NCBI GenBank assembly: GCA_023146255.1
Contig: JAGLCJ010000007.1
Location: 58,168 to 122,167, forward strand
Direction: 5' to 3'
Source of the DNA: Alcanivoracaceae bacterium
Lineage (GTDB): Bacteria; Pseudomonadota; Gammaproteobacteria; Pseudomonadales; Alcanivoracaceae
Length of the DNA stretch: 64,000 nt
Shown: piece after piece, positions 27,400-38,743 of the stretch
How the letters are laid out: each line of letters begins with the position of its first letter
Numbering within the stretch: position 1 is the first letter of the stretch
Program-made: the position numbers and the translations under genes
The notes under the pieces: generated by a model
Seen by the model: the letters and a program-made list of their open reading frames with translations, nothing else
The model's database searches: none
Told to the model about the DNA's origin: nothing

Positions 27400-29070
27400 T
27401 TACTCGTTACCGCCCATCTGAGCCTTGATCAGGTCACCGATGGTTTTCGGCGCCTGAGCGTCCTGACGCAGATTTTCTACAGCTTCCGCTTCATCCTTCA
27501 TGTCCTTCGCCTTGATGGACAGGTTGATGGCGCGGTTCTTGCGATCCACCGAAGTGATCTTCGCCTCAACCTCATCACCCACCTTCAACACGGCGGAGAC
27601 ATCTTCAACGCGGTCACGGGACACTTCGGAGGCTTTCAGGGTGCCTTCGATGCCGTCAGCCAGCTCGATCGTTGCGGACTTCTGGTCAACCGCGGTGACC
27701 TTGCCCTTGACGATCGCACCGCGGTCGTTAACAGCAACATACTGACCGAACGGATCGCCTGTCAACTGCTTGATTCCAAGGGAAATTCGCTCACGCTCCG
27801 GATCGATGGACAGGATCACGGTCTCGAGCTCGTCACCCTTGGCGAACTTGCGTACTGCATCTTCGCCGGTCTCTTCCCAGGAGATGTCAGACAGGTGCAC
27901 CAGACCATCGATGCCACCTTCCAGACCGATGAAGATACCGAAATCGGTGATCGACTTGATCTTGCCGGATACCTTGTCGTCTTTCTGGTACTTGGTGCCG
28001 AACGACTCCCACGGATTCGCCTGGCACTGCTTGATACCCAGGGAAATACGGCGACGGTCCTGCTCGATGTCGAGGATCATCACATCCACTTCGTCGCCAA
28101 TGGAGACGACTTTGGACGGATGAATGTTCTTGTTGGTCCAATCCATTTCGGATACGTGCACCAGACCTTCCACGCCCTCTTCGATTTCGGCAAAGCAGCC
28201 GTAATCGGTAAGGTTGGTGATCTTGGCCTTGACCTTGGCACCCTGCGGGTAGCGCTTGACGATGTCATGCCACGGATCTTCGCCGAGCTGCTTGAGGCCC
28301 AGGGAAACGCGCATCTTGTCACGGTCAAACTTGAGCACCTTGACTTCGATTTCCTGACCGACTTCAACGATCTCGGACGGATGCTTGATACGCTTCCAGG
28401 CCATGTCGGTGATGTGCAGCAGGCCATCGATACCGCCCAGATCAACGAACGCACCGTAGTCGGTGAGGTTCTTGACGATACCTTTGACAACCATGCCTTC
28501 CTGCAGCGACTCGAGCAGCTGATCGCGCTCGGCACTGTGTTCGGCTTCCATCACAGCGCGGCGGGAAACGACCACGTTGTTGCGCTTGGCGTCGAGCTTG
28601 ATAACCTTGAAATCCAGCTCTTTGCCTTCCAGGTGAGCAACGTCGCGCACCGGACGGATATCGACCAGCGAACCCGGCAGGAACGCACGGATAAGGCCAA
28701 CATCGACGGTGAAACCGCCCTTGACCTTGCCACTGATGATACCTTTGACGATGGCGGTCTTCTCGAAGGCTTCTTCGAGTTCGCCCCAGATTTCGGCGCG
28801 CTTGGCTTTTTCGCGCGACAGGCGGGTGAAGCCCATGCCATCGTCGATGGCATCAACGGCAACTTCAACTTCGTCACCAACGTTGATTTCCAGCTCACCA
28901 CGCTCGTTTACAAATTCTTCGCGTGCGATCACACCTTCGGACTTCAGTCCGGCATTGACGGTGATCCAGTCGCTGTCGATGGCTACCACAGTGCCGCGAA
29001 TAATCGCACCACGGGCAACGTCGAGGTCCTTCAGGCTTTGTTCAAACAATTCGGCGAATGATTCGCTCAT
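27400..29070 (-). CDS. rpsA: 30S ribosomal protein S1
   Basis: S1 unfolds and recruits mRNA to the 30S subunit. The 556-aa protein has six S1/OB repeats. Typical repeats include IVKNLTDYGAFVDLGGIDGL, KITNLTDYGCFAEIEEGVEG and KIKSITDFGIFIGLEGGIDG. Length matches E. coli S1 (557). No clear Shine-Dalgarno precedes the ATG, which agrees with the unusual, autoregulated rpsA initiation region known in gammaproteobacteria. It sits between cmk and ihfB. The 118-bp gap to cmk has no gene. Confidence 0.97.
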   Translation of the reverse strand: MSESFAELFEQSLKDLDVARGAIIRGTVVAIDSDWITVNAGLKSEGVIAREEFVNERGELEINVGDEVEVAVDAIDDGMGFTRLSREKAKRAEIWGELEEAFEKTAIVKGIISGKVKGGFTVDVGLIRAFLPGSLVDIRPVRDVAHLEGKELDFKVIKLDAKRNNVVVSRRAVMEAEHSAERDQLLESLQEGMVVKGIVKNLTDYGAFVDLGGIDGLLHITDMAWKRIKHPSEIVEVGQEIEVKVLKFDRDKMRVSLGLKQLGEDPWHDIVKRYPQGAKVKAKITNLTDYGCFAEIEEGVEGLVHVSEMDWTNKNIHPSKVVSIGDEVDVMILDIEQDRRRISLGIKQCQANPWESFGTKYQKDDKVSGKIKSITDFGIFIGLEGGIDGLVHLSDISWEETGEDAVRKFAKGDELETVILSIDPERERISLGIKQLTGDPFGQYVAVNDRGAIVKGKVTAVDQKSATIELADGIEGTLKASEVSRDRVEDVSAVLKVGDEVEAKITSVDRKNRAINLSIKAKDMKDEAEAVENLRQDAQAPKTIGDLIKAQMGGNE

Positions 29071-29188
29071 CGGGTTGTACTCACAGGTTAACCATATCAG
29101 CCAGCAGATACGGGCAGCTTTACGTTAAGTTGAGCGACGGCCTTGCTGGTTTACTTTGGCGACCGCACGTCAACCGGTCCGCATGCAT

Positions 29189-29875
29189 TCAGACGAGGGT
29201 TCGTCTGCGTGCTTCGTCGAGTATCCGGTGCAACACGTCATCAATCGTCATGTCGGTACTGTCGATTACCAGCGCATCATCAGCTGGCTTCAACGGCGCC
29301 ACATCACGGTTCATATCGCGCGCATCCCGGTTGCGGATGTCCTCGACAAGGGCGGCGAGATTAGCACCAAACCCCTTTTCCTTCAACTGGTTATAGCGCC
29401 TGCGGGCACGCTCCTCGGCGCTCGCAGTGAGGTAGATCTTGAGCGGAGCCTGAGTAAACACCACGGTCCCCATATCGCGGCCATCGGCGACCAGCCCTGG
29501 CTGCACGGCAAACGCCTGTTGCCGCCCCATCAAGGCATCTCGGACCGGCTGATGCACCGCCACCCGGCTGGCCAGCTCGCCAACCTCCTCGGTGCGCAGG
29601 TAATCGGTCACGTCCTTGCCGGCCAGCTCGATCAGCAGGTCGCCATTCTGCTCGACAAACCGACAGGGCAGCTCACGGGCCAGCGCCACCAGCGCCTGCT
29701 CATCATCCAGTGACACGCCCAGATCCCGGGCATGCAGCCCGAGCAGACGATAAAGTGCCCCGGAATCAAGCAGATGCCAGCCAAGCCGCTGGGCCACCCG
29801 GCGGGCAATGGTGCCCTTGCCGGAGGACACCGGACCGTCAATGGTGATGACCGTGGCCATCGGCGCGACCGCCAT
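29189..29875 (-). CDS. cmk: cytidylate kinase
   Basis: Phosphorylates CMP and dCMP. The 228-aa protein has the P-loop ITIDGPVSSGKGTIARRVA, the CMP-binding SGALYR, VADGRDMGTVVF and the lid region ASAEERARRRYNQLKEKG. The first ATG overlaps the TGA of the tyrA-aroA gene. An internal ATG at 29860 is also possible. Confidence 0.96.
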   Translation of the reverse strand: MAVAPMATVITIDGPVSSGKGTIARRVAQRLGWHLLDSGALYRLLGLHARDLGVSLDDEQALVALARELPCRFVEQNGDLLIELAGKDVTDYLRTEEVGELASRVAVHQPVRDALMGRQQAFAVQPGLVADGRDMGTVVFTQAPLKIYLTASAEERARRRYNQLKEKGFGANLAALVEDIRNRDARDMNRDVAPLKPADDALVIDSTDMTIDDVLHRILDEARRRTLV

Positions 29876-32151
29876 CAGCCCTGCACCACAGTCAGATTCA
29901 GGCCAGCGGCGCTGGCCAGTTCAGCAAAGCCCGGAAACGAGGTGGCCACATTGGCGCAGTCATGAATCAGGATCGGCGCCGTGGCCCGGAGTGAGGCAAT
30001 GGCAAAGCTCATGGCGATACGGTGGTCACCATGGGCCTGCACTTCGCCGCCGCCATACTGGCCGCCACGAATACGGATGCCGTCGGCATAGACCTCGTTC
30101 TCGATCCCCAGCGTGGTCAGGCCATCGGCCATCACCTGAATCCGGTCGGATTCCTTGACCCGCAGCTCCTCAGCCCCATGCAGGATGGTCTCTCCCTCGG
30201 CATTGGCGGCGGCCACGAACAGCACCGGGAATTCGTCGATGGCCAGCGGCACCAGCTCCTCCGGGATCGTGATGCCCTTCAGTCTGGCACTGCGAACACG
30301 GATATCCGCCACCGGCTCACCGCCGGCATCACGTTGATTTTCAAGGGTAATGTCCGCCCCCATCAGCTTGAGAATGTCGATAATGCCGGTCCGGGTCGGA
30401 TTGATGCCGACATGGCGCAGCAGCAGCTCGGAACCCGGCGCAATTGAGGCGCCAACGAGGAAAAACGCCGCCGAGGAGATATCGGCCGGCACTTCCAGAT
30501 TGCAGGCGGACAGCTTGCCACCACCGACCACCTTGCTGGTGGCTCCGTCACGGATCACCGGGTAGCCAAAACCGGTCAGCATGCGCTCGGTATGGTCACG
30601 GGTCGGTGCCGGCTCGGTCACCGAGGTTTCTCCGTCGGCGTACAGGCCGGCCAACAGAATGGCCGATTTCACCTGAGCAGACGCCACCGGCAAGTCGTAA
30701 TGAATACCCTTGAGCTGACGGTTGCCACGAATATGCACCGGCGGCGTGCCCTTGCCAGTGGTGGCAATCTCGGCACCCATCTCGCGCAGTGGCTTGGCCA
30801 CCCGCTCCATCGGCCGGCGAGTCAGGGATTCATCCCCGGTCAACTCGGTGCTGAACGGTTGCCCGGACAACAGCCCCATCAGCAGGCGCATGGAAGTACC
30901 GGAGTTGCCCATATACAGGGTGCCATTCGGCGCCTTCAGGCCATGCAGGCCGACGCCGTGCACTCGCACCCGGCCGGCGCTCGGCCCTTCAATCACCACG
31001 CCCATATCGCGGAACGCCTGCAGGGTCGCCAGCGCGTCCTCGCCTTCAAGAAAGCCTTCGATCTCGGTGACACCGTCGGCCAGCGCACCAAGCATGATCG
31101 AGCGATGGGAAATGGACTTGTCGCCCGGCACCCGCAGCGAACCATTCAGGGCGCCACCCGGCTGCAGATGAAACTCGACCCGGCGACCATGGCCGGCGGA
31201 AGCACTGTTACTCATGGCTGTCTTGTCACTCACTTTGTCGTCATTGAGGCTGAGGGCGCGGGTGTAGGAAGTCCGCGCCGACAACGCCAGAAAATGGGCC
31301 CGGGCGCTATTGGCGCGGGTCATGATGGCAAGCAGGGATTCGCTGTCACCCTGCTCCACCGCCTCACGAAACCGGGCCAGACCGGCCTGGAAAAGATCCA
31401 CGGCCTGTAATACCGAGTCGCGGTTTTCGCGGAAAATGTCGTGCCACATCAGCGGATCGCTGGAGGCGATGCGGGTGAAGTCGCGAAAACCGCCGGCAGC
31501 ATAACGGAAGATGTCGAGGGAATCGCCCTGTCTGGCCAGCGTGTCCACCAATGAAAACGCCAGCAGATGCGGCAGATGACTGGTCTCAGCCAGCACCCGG
31601 TCGTGTTCATCCGGGTCCATTGACAGCACTTCGGCGCCGACCGCCGTCCATAGCGCACGAATTCTGGCACTGGCGGCTGGATCGGTGGCCGAGGTCGGCG
31701 TCAGGATCACCCGGTGCTTCTCATACAGCCCGGCATCGGCGGCATCGACGCCGCTCTTTTCCTTGCCGGCAATCGGATGGCCGGGGACAAAGCGACTGAT
31801 GTGCTGCGGGATCGACTGCTTCGCTGCCGCAATCACCTTGCCCTTGACGCTGCCGCCGTCGGTGATGATCACGCTGTTGCCAAGGCCCGGCGCCATGCGC
31901 GCCATGGTATCGGCCATGCTCGATACCGGCACCGCCAGAAACACCAGATCAGCACCTTTCACCGCCTCGGCCAGATCAGTGCTGCCGTCATCAATCAAAC
32001 CGAGTAGCTTGCCTCTCTCCAGCGTACGTTCGGAGCGAGAGCCGGCAACGACCGTTCTTGCCAGACCACGAGCGCGCATCGCAGCCGCCAGCGAACCGCC
32101 AATCAGACCCAGGCCGATAATGGCAACGCGATCGAACAAAGGCTCGCTCAC
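29875..32151 (-). CDS. bifunctional prephenate dehydrogenase / EPSP synthase (TyrA-AroA fusion)
   Basis: A 758-aa fusion of two shikimate/tyrosine pathway enzymes. Residues 1 to about 295 are TyrA: IIGLGLIGGSLAAAMRARG for NAD, then GHPIAGKEKSG and DEHDRVLAETSHLPHLLAF. After a linker, residues about 325-758 are EPSP synthase: VPGDKSISHRSIMLGAL, GNSGTSMRLLMGLLSG, SLTRRPMERV, ASAQVKSAILLAG, TRDHTERML and RVKESDRI. The AroA half looks closer to the class II enzymes than to E. coli AroA. This fusion is known in Pseudomonas and relatives. It overlaps both neighbours by a few nucleotides. Confidence 0.94.
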   Translation of the reverse strand: MSEPLFDRVAIIGLGLIGGSLAAAMRARGLARTVVAGSRSERTLERGKLLGLIDDGSTDLAEAVKGADLVFLAVPVSSMADTMARMAPGLGNSVIITDGGSVKGKVIAAAKQSIPQHISRFVPGHPIAGKEKSGVDAADAGLYEKHRVILTPTSATDPAASARIRALWTAVGAEVLSMDPDEHDRVLAETSHLPHLLAFSLVDTLARQGDSLDIFRYAAGGFRDFTRIASSDPLMWHDIFRENRDSVLQAVDLFQAGLARFREAVEQGDSESLLAIMTRANSARAHFLALSARTSYTRALSLNDDKVSDKTAMSNSASAGHGRRVEFHLQPGGALNGSLRVPGDKSISHRSIMLGALADGVTEIEGFLEGEDALATLQAFRDMGVVIEGPSAGRVRVHGVGLHGLKAPNGTLYMGNSGTSMRLLMGLLSGQPFSTELTGDESLTRRPMERVAKPLREMGAEIATTGKGTPPVHIRGNRQLKGIHYDLPVASAQVKSAILLAGLYADGETSVTEPAPTRDHTERMLTGFGYPVIRDGATSKVVGGGKLSACNLEVPADISSAAFFLVGASIAPGSELLLRHVGINPTRTGIIDILKLMGADITLENQRDAGGEPVADIRVRSARLKGITIPEELVPLAIDEFPVLFVAAANAEGETILHGAEELRVKESDRIQVMADGLTTLGIENEVYADGIRIRGGQYGGGEVQAHGDHRIAMSFAIASLRATAPILIHDCANVATSFPGFAELASAAGLNLTVVQG

Positions 32152-33251
32152 GCCAGCACCTTCTGCATGGCCTGCAGGAAACGCTCATTCTCTTCACCCA
32201 ACCCGATAGAGACACGCAGGTGATTGGGCATGCCATAACCGCCAATCGGCCGGACAATGACGCCCTCATGCAACAGCGCTTCGTAAATCGGCTGCGCCGG
32301 GCGCCCGCAATCGAAGGCAATAAAATTGGCCACCGACGGAATGGCGTGCAGATTCAGCTTCGTCAGCCCTTCGGTAATCTGCACCAGACCTGCGGTGTTT
32401 TCACTCTTGCTGTCTTCGATGTAATTGACGTCATTCAGCGCCGCCTGTGCGGCGGCCAGCGCCGGTGCATTGACGTTGAACGGCTGGCGCACCCGGTTCA
32501 GCACATTGGTGATCTGCGGATTGGCCACCGCATAGCCAACACGTAAACCCGCCAGCCCGTACATCTTGGAGAAGGTGCGAGTGACAATCAGATTGGAATA
32601 ACGGCCGAGGTAATCGAAACCGTTCGGGTAACCGTCTTCTTCGACATATTCGACATAGGCTTCATCCAGCACCACCAGCACATGCTCCGGCACCCGTGCC
32701 AGAAACGCATCAAGTGCGTGTTTGTGAAACCAGGTACCGGTCGGATTATTCGGGTTGGCAATGAAGATCACCCGGGTACGCTCGGTGATGGCATCGGCCA
32801 TGGCGGCGAGATCGTGGCCGAACAATTGCGCTGGCACTTCCACCGGCTTTGCCGAACACCCCAGCGTTACCAGCATGTAAACGGCAAAGGCATGTTGGGA
32901 GAAAATCACTTCGTCGCCACGATTAAGGAAGGCTCGGCCGATCAGCTCAAGCAAATCATTGGAACCATTGCCCAGGGTTATCTGCTCCGGACGCAAATTG
33001 AATTTTTCCGACAATGCTGCTTTCAAGTGAAAGCCAGCGCCGTCCGGATAACGGTGCAGCTGTTCCAGCGCCTGGCGCGCCGCATGCAGGGCAAGCTTGC
33101 CCGGCCCCAGCGGATTTTCGTTGCTGGCCAGTTTGACAATATTGCGGATGCCAAGCTCGCGCTCCAGCTCCTCAATCGGCTTGCCGGTCAGGTAGGGCTT
33201 CAGGGTCTGAACACCGGGTGTCGCCAGGGCAATGTAATCGCAGCTCATCAT
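32148..33251 (-). CDS. hisC: histidinol-phosphate / aromatic aminotransferase (HisC family)
   Basis: A 367-aa PLP-dependent class I/II aminotransferase. Visible are KLASNENPLGPGKLAL, the PLP-contacting FIANPNNPTGTW and the Schiff-base Lys in TRTFSKMYGLAGLRVGY. Here, between pheA and tyrA-aroA, it probably also transaminates prephenate or arylpyruvates; the second hisC copy common in this position is usually assigned such a role. Only the family is certain. Confidence 0.88.
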   Translation of the reverse strand: MMSCDYIALATPGVQTLKPYLTGKPIEELERELGIRNIVKLASNENPLGPGKLALHAARQALEQLHRYPDGAGFHLKAALSEKFNLRPEQITLGNGSNDLLELIGRAFLNRGDEVIFSQHAFAVYMLVTLGCSAKPVEVPAQLFGHDLAAMADAITERTRVIFIANPNNPTGTWFHKHALDAFLARVPEHVLVVLDEAYVEYVEEDGYPNGFDYLGRYSNLIVTRTFSKMYGLAGLRVGYAVANPQITNVLNRVRQPFNVNAPALAAAQAALNDVNYIEDSKSENTAGLVQITEGLTKLNLHAIPSVANFIAFDCGRPAQPIYEALLHEGVIVRPIGGYGMPNHLRVSIGLGEENERFLQAMQKVLA

Positions 33252-33267
33252 GCTCTCCTGATGCGGG

Positions 33268-34359
33268 TTACAGCACGGCTTTCGGGTAGGACCCGAGGAA
33301 GCGGATATTCAGTGAATCGGCTTCCAGATCGCTCAGCACCTTTTGCACCTCGGCCTGATCCCGATGTCCTTCGAAGTCGATAAAGAACACATAGTTCCAC
33401 TTCTCGGTGCGCGACGGCCGCGATTCCAGCCGGGTCAGATTGATGCCATGACGCTTGAACGGCTCCAGCACACTATAGAGCAGGCCAGGACGATTCTTGC
33501 CCGCGGCCATGATGCTGGTCTTGTCATTGCCGGACGGCGGTGTGTCCTGCTTGCCGATAATAATGAAACGAGTGGTGTTGTCCGGGCGGTCCTCAACATT
33601 ACGCTGGATGATTTCCATGCCGTACAGCTCGGCGGCCATTTCCCCGGCGATAGCAGCGGCATTCCATTCATCCTTGAGGCGCTTGGCAGCCTGAGCATTG
33701 GACGATACGGCAACGCGCTCAACACCAGGCATATGGCTGTCGAGCCATTTACGACACTGGGCCAGCGTCTGCTGATGCGAATAGATCCGGCTGATGCTGT
33801 CACGACGGGTGGCTGGACCAATCATCAGATGGTGGTGAATACGCAGTTCGACTTCGCCACAGATTTTCAGGCCGGATTCCATAAAGGTGTCCAGCGTGTG
33901 GGTGACCACGCCCTCAGTGGAATTTTCCACCGGCACGATACCGTAATGCGCTGCACCGGCGTCGACTTCGCGGAATACTTCATCGATGGCGCCCATCGGC
34001 ACACTGGTCACGCCGTGGCCGAAATGCTTCAGCACCGCCTGATGGGTAAAGGTACCTTCCGGGCCAAGGAAGGCAATCTTCATCGGCTGCTCCAGCGCCA
34101 GACAGGCGCTCATCACTTCCCGGAACAGGCGGGCAACGGTTTCCGCATCGAGCGGGCCCTGATTGCGCTCCTTGACCATGCGCAGCACCTGCGCTTCACG
34201 CTCCGGCCGATAGAACACCGGCTCGCTGTCCTCTTCCGCCCGTTTCACATGGGCGACAGATTGCGCCAGCGTCGCACGCTCGTTTAGCAGCAGCTGCAAC
34301 TTGGCATCCAGCGCGTCTATCTGCGCCCGCAGTTGTTCCAGTGTCGGTTGCTTGCTCAT
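33268..34359 (-). CDS. pheA: bifunctional chorismate mutase / prephenate dehydratase
   Basis: It turns chorismate into phenylpyruvate. The 363-aa P-protein has an AroQ chorismate mutase domain (1 to about 90), the dehydratase domain (from IAFLGPEGTFTHQA to TTRFIIIGKQ), and a C-terminal ACT domain (residues about 275-350). The ACT domain contains the phenylalanine-binding motifs NRPGLLYSVLEPF and ESRPSR, so feedback inhibition is expected. It begins one nucleotide into the end of serC. Confidence 0.96.
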   Translation of the reverse strand: MSKQPTLEQLRAQIDALDAKLQLLLNERATLAQSVAHVKRAEEDSEPVFYRPEREAQVLRMVKERNQGPLDAETVARLFREVMSACLALEQPMKIAFLGPEGTFTHQAVLKHFGHGVTSVPMGAIDEVFREVDAGAAHYGIVPVENSTEGVVTHTLDTFMESGLKICGEVELRIHHHLMIGPATRRDSISRIYSHQQTLAQCRKWLDSHMPGVERVAVSSNAQAAKRLKDEWNAAAIAGEMAAELYGMEIIQRNVEDRPDNTTRFIIIGKQDTPPSGNDKTSIMAAGKNRPGLLYSVLEPFKRHGINLTRLESRPSRTEKWNYVFFIDFEGHRDQAEVQKVLSDLEADSLNIRFLGSYPKAVL

Positions 34360-35435
34360 CAGCCGTTCCGCTTTGCAAAGTCCTTCATGAATTCAATCAG
34401 TGCATCGACTGCTGCTTCCGGCACTGCATTATAGAGACTGGCGCGCATGCCACCGACCGAGCGATGCCCGGCCAGATTCAGCAGCCGCGCTTCATCGGCT
34501 TCCTTGAGGAACTGCTTGTCCAGCGCCGCATCGGCCAGTACGAACGGCACGTTCATCCAGCTGCGATCCGGTTTTGCCACCGGATTACTGTAGAAGCCGC
34601 TGTTATCGATGTAATCGTACAACTTGCCGGCCTTGCGCTGATTCAGCTTTTCCATCGCCGCCAGACCACCCTGACGCTTCAGCCACTGGAATACCAGACC
34701 GGCCAGATACCAGGAATAGGTCGGCGGCGTGTTGTACATGGAACCGTTATCGGCATGGACCTTGTAGTCGAGCATTGGCGCAAGGCCACCGACACGACCA
34801 ATCAGGTCGCGACGGATAATGACCACAACAATACCGGCCGGGCCGATATTTTTCTGTGCACCCGCATAGATCAGGCCAAATTTCGACACGTCCAGCGGCC
34901 GTGACAGGATGGTGGACGAGTAGTCCGCCACCAGCGGCACATCTGTCTGCGGAATAAACGGGAACTCGACACCGCCGATGGTTTCGTTCGGGGTGTAGTG
35001 CAGGTAGACCGCATCCTTCGAGGTGTTCCAGCTGTCCTGCGTCGGCACATAGCTGAAGTTGCGATCCTCTGAGCTCGCGACCACGTTGACGTTGCCGTAG
35101 CGTTTTGCTTCGGCAATCGCCTTGATCGACCACTGCCCGGTGTTGACGTAGTCGGCGGTTTCGCCCTTGTTGAGCAGATTCATCGGAATCATGGTGAACT
35201 GCTGGCTGGCGCCGCCCTGCAGGAAAAGTACCGCATAGTCGTCGGAAATGCCGAGCAGGTCGCGCAGGTCCTGTTCGGCGGTTTCGGCGATCGAGACGTA
35301 GTCTTTGGAGCGATGGCTCATCTCCATAACGGACATGCCGTGGCCGTGCCAGTCGAGCAGTTCGTCGCGGGCCTGTTTGAGAACTTCTTCCGGCAGTGCG
35401 GCCGGTCCTGCACAAAAGTTGTAGGCGCGGGTCAT
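34359..35435 (-). CDS. serC: phosphoserine aminotransferase
   Basis: Makes 3-phosphoserine for serine (and PLP) synthesis. The 358-aa protein begins MTRAYNFCAGPAALPEEVL and carries MEMSHRSKDY and the PLP-lysine region GLIYAGAQKNIGPAGIVVVI. First gene of the serC-pheA-hisC-tyrA/aroA-cmk-rpsA series. The 234-bp gap to gyrA carries a long hairpin element. Confidence 0.97.
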   Translation of the reverse strand: MTRAYNFCAGPAALPEEVLKQARDELLDWHGHGMSVMEMSHRSKDYVSIAETAEQDLRDLLGISDDYAVLFLQGGASQQFTMIPMNLLNKGETADYVNTGQWSIKAIAEAKRYGNVNVVASSEDRNFSYVPTQDSWNTSKDAVYLHYTPNETIGGVEFPFIPQTDVPLVADYSSTILSRPLDVSKFGLIYAGAQKNIGPAGIVVVIIRRDLIGRVGGLAPMLDYKVHADNGSMYNTPPTYSWYLAGLVFQWLKRQGGLAAMEKLNQRKAGKLYDYIDNSGFYSNPVAKPDRSWMNVPFVLADAALDKQFLKEADEARLLNLAGHRSVGGMRASLYNAVPEAAVDALIEFMKDFAKRNG

Positions 35436-35529
35436 GGAGTGGATTTTCTCCGGGGTTGGAGTTGGTCGTGTCAGTTGTTAAGTCAAAACCATTGCTGCGA
35501 AATCAGGGCTACGTGCGAGGCATCGAGGC

Positions 35530-35624
35530 CAGTGTTGGTCTTTCCGGGGAACGCCGTGAACCCGTCCATGGGGGCTAGCCAGCGCCATCCCTGGCGCTGA
35601 GCTTCCCCGGAAAGACCAACACTG
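35530..35624. repeat. long hairpin element, copy 1 (core plus 22-bp arms)
   Basis: Perfect 22-bp inverted arms (35530-35551 and 35603-35624) enclose a 51-nt core. The core has an inner hairpin AGCGCCA-TCCC-TGGCGCT (35581-35598) and the conserved CCGTCCATG motif. The core is shared with copies 2 and 3, but the distal arm sequence is not. It sits between gyrA and serC. Confidence 0.85.
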
Positions 35625-35669
35625 ACCTCAATGCCGGCAAGCATGTGCCAGCATCCGGATCAAATAACG

Positions 35670-38408
<2,739 letters not shown>

Positions 38409-38483
38409 TGCTCTTTTATATCCCCTGAACAGCGTCGGCCAGGCCGGCCGGAAAGCGCAGAATCATACCATATAGCGCCGCCC

Positions 38484-38706
38484 GTAGGAGCGGCTTCAGC
38501 CGCGAAATGCTCCGGTCAGGCAGTGAACTCCCGCCCCTTCCCTCTGTGGCGCTCTGCCGGGACACGCACGAGTACGTCCATGTAGCTCATCTCGGCCATC
38601 CCTGGCCTCGATGGTCCCGGCAGAGCGCCACAGAGGAAAGGGGCTGGCATCCTGCTTCTATCGAGCATTTTTTCGCGACTGAAGTCGCTCCTGCGGCCGC
38701 TCCTAC
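38484..38706. repeat. inverted REP-like sequences flanking hairpin element copy 2
   Basis: The 335-bp gap between gyrA and the MTA deaminase gene holds no gene but nested repeats. Outermost are REP-like motifs in opposite orientation: GTAGGAGCGG at 38484-38493 and CCGCTCCTAC at 38697-38706, each followed inward by a GAAA...TGCTC-type segment. Inside lies hairpin element copy 2 (38534-38643). Confidence 0.8.
38534..38643. repeat. long hairpin element, copy 2 (core plus 30-bp arms)
   Basis: Inverted arms of 30 bp with a single mismatch (38534-38563 and 38614-38643) enclose a 50-nt core. The core has the ACGTCCATG motif and an inner hairpin GGCCA-TCCC-TGGCC (38594-38607). The core matches copies 1 and 3; the arms differ apart from a core-proximal CCGGGAC. 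Confidence 0.85.
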
Positions 38707-38743
38707 ATATACTGCGCCCTCGTCTGCCCGTATCGGAGCCTCC

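Noticed and set aside
25516..29061. Open plus-strand frame of 1181 codons opposite lapB, ihfB and rpsA
   Set aside because: It is antisense to three unmistakable genes and its product is low-complexity without family motifs. The long open frame follows from the codon bias of rpsA.
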